Of a stretch of DNA of 64,000 nt, positions 9,357 to 15,969 are shown piece after piece; positions within the stretch are counted from its first letter, which is position 1; every line of letters starts with the position of its first letter. The notes under the pieces were generated by a model that was not told the origin of the DNA, did not search any database, and worked only from the letters and a program-made list of their open reading frames with translations. A program made the translations under genes and the position numbers. The DNA is taken from assembly GCF_005860765.1 (NCBI RefSeq), contig NZ_VCEI01000025.1, forward strand, positions 1 to 64,000. The letters run 5' to 3'. The DNA comes from Dyadobacter sediminis (GTDB taxonomy: Bacteria > Bacteroidota > Bacteroidia > Cytophagales > Spirosomataceae).

Positions 9357-10505
9357 ATGAATCGTAGAAGTTTTTTTGCCAGGGCCGTTCCTGCAAGTTT
9401 TGCAATAGGTGCGGTTGCAGCTTCCTGTGCGCCGAAATCTCAGCAATTATATCCCGACAAGCACTTTCACATCAGTCGTGGTTATCACCAGATTCCCAAA
9501 CTAAGGCTTTCCACCGATCGTATTGTAAAGGAAACGGTTGGTTTAAGGCCGTTTCGTGCTTCCGGTCCGAGACTGGATGTTGAAAAACTTGGAAATAAAA
9601 CAATTGTTCACAATTACGGACACGGAGGCAGTGGCTGGTCGCTGTCATGGGGAACGGGCAATATTGCAAGGAAAAATGTGCTTGCTACCAACGAAAAGAA
9701 AATTGCGGTTCTGGGCTGCGGTACCGTCGGCATTGCTACGGCGCGGCTGTTGCAGGAAAGCGGCTGCGAAGTGACCATTTATACAAAAGACGTTCCGCCC
9801 AATATCACGAGTAATCTGGCAACAGGCACTTGGTCGCCGGCATCGCGTGTATGTGATGTGAAAGTAGCCAAACCGGAATTTCGCACGGTCTGGGAAGAAG
9901 CTACAAGATTTTCATTCCGCAGGTTTCAGTTTCTGCTGGGTATGAATGAAATTGCATGCTGGGCGGAGGAATACGGCGTTTTCAGGGAAATGCCGGTTTA
10001 CACGCCGGGTGCCGGCGGCGAAGATTTTGAGATTGAAGGATTGCTGCCGGAACGTGTAAAACTGGATTCCAGAGAACATCCGTTTAAAGCAAATCATGTT
10101 ACGCGGCGTTCCAATCTGATGTTCAACATTCCGGCTTACCTGCGACATCAGTTAACTGATTTTGTGATGTTTGGCGGAAAAGTAAAAATTCAGGAAATCA
10201 GAAAACCGGAAGATATTGATGCGCTGCAGGAAAACGTGGTTGTCAACTGCATGGGACTGGGTGCAAAGCCTGTGTTTAATGACGAGGAACTTACGCCGGT
10301 TTCCGGTCAGCTTTCATGCCTTATCCCGCAAAGTGACATCCATTACAAACTCTATACGCAAGGTGCCAATTTTATTTCAAGAAAAGACGGCATATTCATT
10401 GGAAGCAACGGCATAGTCGGAAACTGGGACACTACGCCGAGTAAAGAGCAAACTGAAAAAACAGTAGGTATTCTGCAAAAACTGATGGAAGAAATGAAAG
10501 GATGA
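9357..10505 (+). CDS. Tat-exported FAD-dependent oxidoreductase, D-amino-acid-oxidase-like with permuted domain order
   Basis: A 382-residue protein. MNRRSFF at the N-terminus is a twin-arginine export signal and VAASC (Cys24) could be a lipobox. Sequence blocks typical of D-amino acid oxidase are present in rotated order. The block normally at the C-terminus, VGLRPFR (61-67, Arg64 equivalent to the substrate-carboxylate Arg) and HNYGHGGSGWSLSWG (85-99), comes first. The Rossmann FAD motif GCGTVG (120-125) and TSNLATGTWSP (151-161), normally at the N-terminus, follow. The chain ends at GIFIGSNGIVGNW, normally mid-to-late in the family. The expected reaction is oxidative deamination of an amino acid or similar, unproven. 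The start at 9357 is preferred over an upstream in-frame start at 9312 because it places the Tat motif at the terminus. Confidence 0.85.
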   Translation: MNRRSFFARAVPASFAIGAVAASCAPKSQQLYPDKHFHISRGYHQIPKLRLSTDRIVKETVGLRPFRASGPRLDVEKLGNKTIVHNYGHGGSGWSLSWGTGNIARKNVLATNEKKIAVLGCGTVGIATARLLQESGCEVTIYTKDVPPNITSNLATGTWSPASRVCDVKVAKPEFRTVWEEATRFSFRRFQFLLGMNEIACWAEEYGVFREMPVYTPGAGGEDFEIEGLLPERVKLDSREHPFKANHVTRRSNLMFNIPAYLRHQLTDFVMFGGKVKIQEIRKPEDIDALQENVVVNCMGLGAKPVFNDEELTPVSGQLSCLIPQSDIHYKLYTQGANFISRKDGIFIGSNGIVGNWDTTPSKEQTEKTVGILQKLMEEMKG

Positions 10506-10549
10506 TCCGGACGGATTCAGAAGATTCAGAAGAAAATGATATCAATAAT

Positions 10550-10588
10550 TGATTTACATTCCCGGAACATATCCGGGAATGTAAATCA
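10550..10588. terminator. Palindromic hairpin between convergent genes
   Basis: A perfect inverted repeat of 17 bp (10550-10566 and 10572-10588) with a 5-base loop lies between the convergent oxidoreductase and outer-membrane protein genes. There is no strong T-tract on either side, but the position suggests a bidirectional terminator. Confidence 0.65.
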
Positions 10589-10595
10589 GCGGTAA

Positions 10596-11186
10596 TCAGA
10601 ATGAACTTCCGAGACCAATGATGATACCGGCCTGAAGTGTAAAGTATTTGGTAGAATTGTTGAAGTCTACATTATTGGCATTGCCGACAGTCAGCGTGTT
10701 GTCATTACCAAAAACAACGTTATAAGCGCCTTCCGCAAATATCCCGAACGTTTTTCCCAGAGGAATCTGAAGACCTATTTTTGGTGCAATACCAAAGTTG
10801 GATGCATTGGCAGTCAGGTCACCGCTTTTCAGCTTAAGGAAGTAAACGCCGGCTTCTGTTCCCACGTATGGACGGATTCCTTTATCTGTAAAATAATACT
10901 CAAGTAATCCGGAAATCGGAATAATAGAGCTGGACGATTCCACAGTTGCTGTACTTGGGGTAATTTCCAGGTTTTCAGTAAATACTTTTGCAGTAGCACC
11001 CACCGCTACTCTGGGTCCAAGAAAAAAACGAAGCTGTGCTCCGCCGCCATAAAGTCCGTTTGAAATATCTCCCTGATCCGAGAATCCGTATGATCCGTGT
11101 AAAGAAATGGAAGGCTGGGCAGAAGCCTGGCCGTACAAAATGCTGCCAAGCAGCATAAGTGCAAACGTACAAAAGATGTTTTTCAT
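10596..11186 (-). CDS. Outer-membrane beta-barrel protein
   Basis: A 196-residue protein with a signal peptide ending near GQASAQ (residue 24). The mature part alternates short amphipathic beta strands with Gly/Asn-rich turns (LHGSYGFSDQGD, VGATAKVF, YYFTDKGIRPYVGTEAGVY, FAEGAYNVVFG) and ends in a hydrophobic strand with a terminal Phe, as in the OmpA-like/PF13505 beta-barrel group. About eight strands are expected from its length. It is probably a small structural or adhesive barrel in the outer membrane; no specific function can be assigned. It is monocistronic and separated from the upstream methyltransferase gene by about 90 bases. Confidence 0.8.
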   Translation of the reverse strand: MKNIFCTFALMLLGSILYGQASAQPSISLHGSYGFSDQGDISNGLYGGGAQLRFFLGPRVAVGATAKVFTENLEITPSTATVESSSSIIPISGLLEYYFTDKGIRPYVGTEAGVYFLKLKSGDLTANASNFGIAPKIGLQIPLGKTFGIFAEGAYNVVFGNDNTLTVGNANNVDFNNSTKYFTLQAGIIIGLGSSF

Positions 11187-11275
11187 TGATTTTAGAGATT
11201 ATAGTCGATTGAAGAATTAAGTATTACATTAATTGCCTTATCAATTATTGTGCCTGACTTCAAGCCTGAGTCTTC

Positions 11276-12034
11276 TCAGGCTTTGCGTGGCTGTTTTACA
11301 TTTCTTCCGATCCGCAGCAGTGTAGGAAAACGGACAGTTTTTTTATCTTCATTTCCCCACAACTGGCGAAGTTCCTCGGCTATCTCTTCAACAGGGTTGC
11401 TTTTGTTCTGTTCCATGTAATGCTGCACAGCAGACCAGGTATTCAAGTACCCGATCAGATCATCTGCGCTCCATTGCATAACCTGAACAAATTGTTGCCC
11501 TGATTTTATTTCATCAAACGGAAACGGGATGGTAGCATATCTCTGGTTGATATATTCCCGCTCTTTGTCCCAGTATGGCCCGAGAACATCTATGTATAAT
11601 TTCTGAACTACTTTGTCTGTTGCTTCGTCAATTTCGAGAAGTGCGTAGCCAATGACTGCAATAATGCCTTCATCTTTCAGTACAGCATGTACTTTGGCGT
11701 AAAATCTGTCGAAGTTGAACCAGTGAATGGCCTGCGCTATGGTAACAAGGTCAAACTGGTTTTCAGTAAAGCTGTTTTCTTCAGCACTCGCAACGATATA
11801 CCGGATATTTTCTCTTTTAACCGCATTACTAAGCTGCTTCTCGCTGATATCGGTTGCAAATACCGTATTGAAATATCCGGAAAGTTTTGCTGCAAGCTGA
11901 CCGTTTCCTGTTCCGCAATCCCATACAGCATCTTTGGTTTTAACCGTGGAAAGTATAAAGTCAAAAGCTTCGTCCGGGTACGTAGGACGAAACCTTGCAT
12001 ATGCATCGGCCTGTTTTGAAAAATTGTCTTTCAT
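11276..12034 (-). CDS. Class I SAM-dependent methyltransferase
   Basis: A 252-residue protein of the Methyltransf_11/UbiE-like type. The SAM-binding motif I is VWDCGTGNGQL (residues 37-47), followed by the acidic motif ATDISEKQL about twenty residues later and by a FDLVTIAQAIHWF strand that fits motif II/post-II. No signal peptide or membrane segment is seen, so it is cytoplasmic. It resembles proteins annotated as trans-aconitate or generic small-molecule methyltransferases; the acceptor is unknown. The stop codon lies within a small hairpin (11262-11283). No obvious partner gene is nearby. A run of 7-bp repeats lies just upstream of its start. Confidence 0.87.
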   Translation of the reverse strand: MKDNFSKQADAYARFRPTYPDEAFDFILSTVKTKDAVWDCGTGNGQLAAKLSGYFNTVFATDISEKQLSNAVKRENIRYIVASAEENSFTENQFDLVTIAQAIHWFNFDRFYAKVHAVLKDEGIIAVIGYALLEIDEATDKVVQKLYIDVLGPYWDKEREYINQRYATIPFPFDEIKSGQQFVQVMQWSADDLIGYLNTWSAVQHYMEQNKSNPVEEIAEELRQLWGNEDKKTVRFPTLLRIGRNVKQPRKA

Positions 12035-12100
12035 GAAATTTCTGGTTTTCTGTTCAGGAAAATACTGTACAAAAAACTCAGACCTGCGGGAAAGGTTAAT

Positions 12101-12130
12101 TTAGCTGTTGGCTGTTAGCTTTTAGCTTTT
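12101..12130. repeat. Degenerate 7-bp TTAGCTN repeat run
   Basis: About four copies of a heptamer near TTAGCTN/TTGGCTG lie head to tail in the gap upstream of the methyltransferase. The same motif occurs in larger inverted arrays at 27.6-27.8 kb and 29.7-29.9 kb. Confidence 0.6.
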
Positions 12131-12177
12131 GAAAGTTACGGATGCAGACATCAAGCTACTCTGAAAGAAAGAAAGCG

Positions 12178-12399
12178 TTATTCAAGCCGGATAAAAGGAT
12201 AGCCGCAATCCTTGATGTTCCGGTCAAAAAAAGAACCTTTGGACGGCGATTTCAGAAAAAGCTGAAATATTTCCGGGTCCACTTCCTTATAATCGTACAT
12301 CCGCCCTGATAAAAATTTCACGCGCAAAGTCCGTTTCGGATAATCATAGCCAATAGCAGCCAGACTGGAAGAATCAACAGAAACCATATCCATATTCAA
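12178..12399 (-). CDS. KTSC domain protein
   Basis: A 73-residue protein made up almost entirely of a KTSC domain: VDSSSLAAIGYDYPKRTLRV, then a strand ending in Y-D-Y and a final SKGSFFDRNIKD region near the C-terminus. KTSC domains are found next to lysyl-tRNA synthetase modules or alone; their activity has not been established to my knowledge. Two Met codons (residues 1 and 3) are possible starts. It is preceded on the same strand by a 62-residue hypothetical gene 35 bases away, so the two may be co-transcribed. Confidence 0.8.
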   Translation of the reverse strand: MNMDMVSVDSSSLAAIGYDYPKRTLRVKFLSGRMYDYKEVDPEIFQLFLKSPSKGSFFDRNIKDCGYPFIRLE

Positions 12400-12434
12400 C
12401 TACTTTATGCCAAAATGTAGTTTGTAAAATTGCA

Positions 12435-12623
12435 CTATGCAACATCCTCCTTGAGGTGATACCTTCTCCGTATTTCATTGATCAGGAATTTTTTCTGGGC
12501 TGTAAAGCTTTCAGGGTGCATGTTTGGAAACAATTCTTTCCATTCTGAAAACCGGGTTTCATCAGCTTCTCTGAATGCAGTAGCATCAATTTTTTTCTGT
12601 TTCAAAAATTCTTCAAATTCCAT
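12435..12623 (-). CDS. Small conserved-looking hypothetical protein
   Basis: A 62-residue, highly charged, predicted helical protein (FEEFLKQKKIDATAFREADE, then WKELFPNMHPESFTAQKKF). It has no signal peptide or membrane segment. The composition and the ordered, non-random sequence resemble small cytoplasmic proteins seen repeatedly in Bacteroidota genomes, but I recognise no named family. It is just upstream of the KTSC gene on the same strand and divergent from the threonine aldolase gene. Confidence that it is expressed comes from frame quality and context only. Confidence 0.6.
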   Translation of the reverse strand: MEFEEFLKQKKIDATAFREADETRFSEWKELFPNMHPESFTAQKKFLINEIRRRYHLKEDVA

Positions 12624-12802
12624 TCTTTCTTTTTTACTGCAATATATCAGTTTAAAATTTCAGGCGTACAGCTTTGAAATTTCATTTCTGCCTGCGTTTT
12701 TACCAAAATATACAGGTTCTTTAAAATGAACATTCCGTTATTTGCATTATAGAAATGTTGAAAAAAAAGAATTGGGCCTGAATGGCAAAGGTATTTTTGA
12801 AA

Positions 12803-13825
12803 ATGAAAATAGACTTACGAAGCGATACGATTACAAAACCTACGCCGGAAATGCAGCAGGCCATGTGGGCGGCAGAAGTGGGCGATGATGTACTGGGCGA
12901 CGATCCGACGGTGAATGCTCTGCAGGAAAAAGCAGCCAGGCTTTTTGGAATGGAAGATGCCTTGTTCTGTCCTTCCGGAACCATGACCAACCAGCTTGCA
13001 ATCCGTGTGCATACACAGCCCGGAAGCGATGTGATCTGTGACAAATATTCTCACATTTACCTTTACGAAGGCGGTGGCATTATGCTGAACGCACTATCGT
13101 CCGTGAAGCTGCTGGATGGTGACAGAGGCCGCATTTCTGCTGCTCAGGTTGCCGGTGCCATAAGTCCTGTCCATGATATTCATTCAACGGTAACGCGGCT
13201 TGTATCATTGGAAAACACCATGAACAAAGGCGGAGGCTGCTATTATGATTTTCAGGAGATAAAAGCGATCCGGGAGGTTTGTTCACAAAACAACATTCCG
13301 CTGCATCTGGATGGCGCCCGGCTTTTCAATGCATTGGTGGAAACCCGCGAGTCACCGGAACAGTACGGGCAGGTTTTCGACAGCATCAGCATTTGTCTCT
13401 CCAAAGGGCTTGGCTGCCCGGTCGGTTCACTGCTGCTCGGAACCCGGGAAGTAATCAGCAAAGCGCGTCGCTTCCGTAAGGTAATGGGTGGCGGCTGGCG
13501 GCAGGCCGGTTTTCTGGCTGCCGCAGGAATTTACGCGCTGGACAATCATATAGAACGTCTCAAAGAAGATCATGGCAGGGCACGCAAGATCGGAGAAATG
13601 TTCCGTGCCAGGCCGGAAGTCAGAAATATACTTCCTGTTGATACCAATATTGTCATTATAGAAGTGGATGAAACGATTTCAGAATCCGCCTATGTCAGAA
13701 AGCTGGCAGATGTTGGTATTCTGGCTGTTGCATTCGGCAAAAATCTGGTCCGTTTTATCACGCATCTTGATTTTAACGACGATCATCTGGAGGAAATGAA
13801 TAAAAGGCTCAAACTTCTGGAATAA
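12803..13825 (+). CDS. ltaE: Low-specificity L-threonine aldolase
   Basis: A 340-residue fold-type I PLP enzyme of the beta-eliminating lyase/threonine aldolase family. It begins with the family's characteristic [15 protein letters not shown], contains HLDGAR with the PLP-pyridine Asp170, and [10 protein letters not shown] with the Schiff-base Lys201. It cleaves L-threonine or L-allo-threonine to glycine and acetaldehyde in the cytoplasm. I take the ATG at 12803, which places the conserved DLRSDT at residues 4-9; an in-frame ATG 21 bases upstream is the alternative. The 3' end overlaps the convergent DUF1398 gene by 17 bp, so the transcripts must be antisense at their tails. Confidence 0.93.
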   Translation: MKIDLRSDTITKPTPEMQQAMWAAEVGDDVLGDDPTVNALQEKAARLFGMEDALFCPSGTMTNQLAIRVHTQPGSDVICDKYSHIYLYEGGGIMLNALSSVKLLDGDRGRISAAQVAGAISPVHDIHSTVTRLVSLENTMNKGGGCYYDFQEIKAIREVCSQNNIPLHLDGARLFNALVETRESPEQYGQVFDSISICLSKGLGCPVGSLLLGTREVISKARRFRKVMGGGWRQAGFLAAAGIYALDNHIERLKEDHGRARKIGEMFRARPEVRNILPVDTNIVIIEVDETISESAYVRKLADVGILAVAFGKNLVRFITHLDFNDDHLEEMNKRLKLLE

Positions 13826-14210
13826 TTTCCTCGTATTCGTATTCAGAATTGGGCCCCTGATAAATTACCTTCATTCCGGTCAGGTCTGCAACGTACGTAT
13901 GAATCCCGGCATTTCCGATTTCTCTCAGGAATGTCGGGTAATCCGTGGCGCCTTCCTGATTACGCTTGATTGCAGCTTTGACATCTTCCAGTACAAACGC
14001 TTCGGCACACTCAAATTCAGGAAAATCGCCGGGAATAATCAGTTTTTCCCCGTTCATAGCGGTGTAAGTTCTCTTATTGTTCTTGACCTTTACTTCATAA
14101 TTGTCAACACCAAAGGATTTAAGACTTTTTACAAAATAAGGATAAGATTGTCCCTGTGAACGCTGCTCCACAGACTTAATAAGATCTTCTGTCAATTCAA
14201 TCAGTTCCAT
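13809..14210 (-). CDS. DUF1398 family protein
   Basis: A 133-residue protein matching the DUF1398 (YbcV-like) family in length and pattern: an N-terminal helix, [10 protein letters not shown], a central [19 protein letters not shown] segment, and a C-terminal GIHTYVADL strand. Members are sometimes labelled phage envelope protein after a distant lambdoid relative, but nothing around this gene looks like a prophage. Function is unknown. It is probably cytoplasmic. It converges on and overlaps the threonine aldolase gene by 17 bp and is followed upstream on the same strand by the DUF421 gene about 70 bases away. Confidence 0.8.
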   Translation of the reverse strand: MELIELTEDLIKSVEQRSQGQSYPYFVKSLKSFGVDNYEVKVKNNKRTYTAMNGEKLIIPGDFPEFECAEAFVLEDVKAAIKRNQEGATDYPTFLREIGNAGIHTYVADLTGMKVIYQGPNSEYEYEEIIPEV

Positions 14211-14281
14211 AGTAATACTTTGATATTTTAACGTAAAATACCCAATTAGGGCCTTATTTCAAGAATTTCCAAGAGAAAAAA

Positions 14282-14974
14282 TCAGGCAAGCCGCAAATTG
14301 TTTATGGCTGTAACCCATTCGTCTTTTTCGCAAACCGGGCATATGGCGGTTCCTGCCTGGTGTTCTTCTGTATGGCCGCAAAATGAACATGCGTGATAAC
14401 CGTCTTTTGAAATAGACTTGCTTTTCTTATTGTAGAGTTCAGGCAGCAGAGGCAAGCCGTATTTTACATCTTCATCCTTGAAAAAGAAAACGCTGACCTC
14501 GCCGGAAGGTTCAAGATAAGCATTGCGCACTTGTCCGAGGTGCTCGATGCTTTTGACGCGCAGTTCAGAAAAAAATTCGTCCTGCGCCAGGCTTTCTTTT
14601 GCAAATTCGGTTATTGAAAATCTGCCATTATGGATGAGACAAACCGTTTTGCCTTCAATCAGTTTTTCAAACCAAGTGTTTTTCCCGGTCAGCCATGTTA
14701 CCGATCTGTACAGTGCAATGACGGTCGAAAACACGACAAGAGCAGGAATAATGCCTACGTCTTCGTAAAACATGGGATCACCCGCAGCAGAGCCCAGCGA
14801 AATAATGATAACGATTTCAAAAATCGACAGCTGTTTTACGCCTCTTTTTCCGGTAATGCGCAACGCAATGAGCAGGAAAGTAAACATGACGGTGGACCGT
14901 AACATTACTTCCAGCAGAAAAGCAACTGGCATTTCATTAAAAAGCACACGATCCCACTCGAAAATTTCTTTCAT
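14282..14974 (-). CDS. DUF421 (YetF-type) membrane protein with C-terminal zinc-ribbon
   Basis: A 230-residue protein with about three transmembrane helices in residues 15-92, followed by a soluble DUF421 domain (VCLIHNGRFS, ELRVKSIEHLGQVRNAYLE). YetF-type proteins are uncharacterised inner-membrane proteins of bacteria. The last 40 residues add a CxxC-x12-CxxC cluster (Cys196, Cys199, Cys212, Cys215) that fits a small zinc ribbon or rubredoxin-like knuckle on the cytoplasmic side. A metal-binding or redox-sensing role for the tail is my inference. The gene is on the same strand as the DUF1398 gene and follows the small protein at 15.1 kb behind a terminator hairpin, so it probably has its own promoter. 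Confidence 0.85.
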   Translation of the reverse strand: MKEIFEWDRVLFNEMPVAFLLEVMLRSTVMFTFLLIALRITGKRGVKQLSIFEIVIIISLGSAAGDPMFYEDVGIIPALVVFSTVIALYRSVTWLTGKNTWFEKLIEGKTVCLIHNGRFSITEFAKESLAQDEFFSELRVKSIEHLGQVRNAYLEPSGEVSVFFFKDEDVKYGLPLLPELYNKKSKSISKDGYHACSFCGHTEEHQAGTAICPVCEKDEWVTAINNLRLA

Positions 14975-15040
14975 AAAGGAAAAAATATTGGCATAGTACA
15001 GGATATAAAGTAAGTTCTCAGACGTTTTTAATTACGGGCC

Positions 15041-15089
15041 TCAAAAGAAAAGATGTTATTCAAACCAGAATCTGGTCAAATAACATCTT
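15041..15089 (-). terminator. Intrinsic terminator downstream of the 15.1-kb gene
   Basis: An 11-bp inverted repeat (15050-15060 and 15079-15089) encloses a second 6-bp stem, giving a long interrupted hairpin. Reading the minus strand, it is followed by TTTTCTTTT, as expected of a terminator for the gene ending at 15126. Confidence 0.75.
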
Positions 15090-15125
15090 GATCTTAACTA
15101 ATTTATTGATGAAGTGCAATATTGT

Positions 15126-15536
15126 TTACTCCGCATTCTGATCATCGGTCGGATGAACGATCAGCGAGCTTCTTGTATCCAGTTTCTTAATCATTTCTGC
15201 AGACATCGCATCGGCATAAACCCCGTAGCTGCTGACAAGCGTACCTTTCAGGCCATCTTTGGATTCAATCGCATAAAGTATGGACATGTCCGAAGGGTTT
15301 GTCATACCTTCAAACCTGAAAACTTTTACAATGTCAAAATCATCCGGGGAAAGCGACAGCTTGATGCCATCTTCTTTATGGAATTCCAACGAATGCGCGG
15401 TCATGTTGAAATCGTATGTATAACCTTGTTCCTGCAAACTTTCAAGTGTTTCTACCAGAGTATCCGGCTCACTCATATTTTTGTTCGATGGATGCGGTTT
15501 GTTTTCGTTATCCTTATCGGTGTGTTGCAAATCCAT
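15126..15536 (-). CDS. Small conserved protein (family often mislabelled PRPP synthetase)
   Basis: A 136-residue cytoplasmic-looking protein. After a hydrophilic 27-residue leader it has TLVETLESLQEQGYTYDF, LSPDDFDIVKVFRFEGM and VSSYGVYADAMSAEMIKKL. I recognise this as a Bacteroidota family of about 100 residues that is frequently annotated as phosphoribosylpyrophosphate synthetase; it has none of the PRPP-binding loop or length of real Prs enzymes, so that name should not be used. Function is unknown. The first 20-30 residues are longer than in the relatives I recall, and an internal ATG at about residue 21 could be the true start. It has its own terminator hairpin downstream. Confidence 0.72.
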   Translation of the reverse strand: MDLQHTDKDNENKPHPSNKNMSEPDTLVETLESLQEQGYTYDFNMTAHSLEFHKEDGIKLSLSPDDFDIVKVFRFEGMTNPSDMSILYAIESKDGLKGTLVSSYGVYADAMSAEMIKKLDTRSSLIVHPTDDQNAE

Positions 15537-15969
15537 AATGAAAATAATTTAGGTTATTGATATTTATATAATCAGTCTGGCTGACGTTTGTCGATTCCAT
15601 TTCACAAATACAGAAAACCAGATTCCGGCTTATGCTATAATAAAATAAACCGTACTGATTGATTCAATAAACGGATTACAAGAAAAAACTATGCCGAACA
15701 TACGCAACATTTCATGTGCAGGAATATTCAGTTTGTTCATTTAAAAATGCTATGCAGACCGTTGTTAAAAGTGATGCAAAATGCTGTAACCAATCGATTT
15801 AAGTTACTGCCCGTTCTTTGCCATTATGCACTTTATAACGGCCTATGTTCAGTTGCTGGCAAATAACATAAATGCCAATATGAGGTCAAAGCACCTCATA
15901 TTGGCATTTATGTAGAAACTGCAGCAATAAAATAATGTTATTGAAAAAACGGTTTAAATCATATTCGGA
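15537..15969. other. Intergenic region without a recognisable gene
   Basis: This 433-base stretch between two minus-strand genes is AT-rich and has no convincing ORF or RNA gene. It should hold the promoter of the 15.1-kb gene near its left end. The only clear structure is the long hairpin at 15867-15912. Confidence 0.6.
15867..15912. terminator. Perfect 20-bp stem hairpin downstream of the M3 peptidase gene
   Basis: Arms 15867-15886 and 15893-15912 are exact reverse complements, with a 6-base loop. Reading the minus strand it lies about 57 bases after the M3 peptidase stop and is followed by TTATTT, so it probably terminates that transcript, although the T-tract is weak. It could also be a palindromic repeat element. 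Confidence 0.6.

Noticed and set aside
11262-11283. Terminator for the methyltransferase gene
   Set aside because: A 9-bp stem exists but overlaps the stop codon and has no T-tract on the minus-strand exit side, so I did not call it.
13809-14210. Phage envelope protein, as the DUF1398 family is sometimes named
   Set aside because: No other phage-like gene lies nearby; the name is inherited from a distant homologue.
15126-15536. Phosphoribosylpyrophosphate synthetase, a common label for relatives of this protein
   Set aside because: The protein is far too short and lacks the PRPP-binding and catalytic motifs of Prs.
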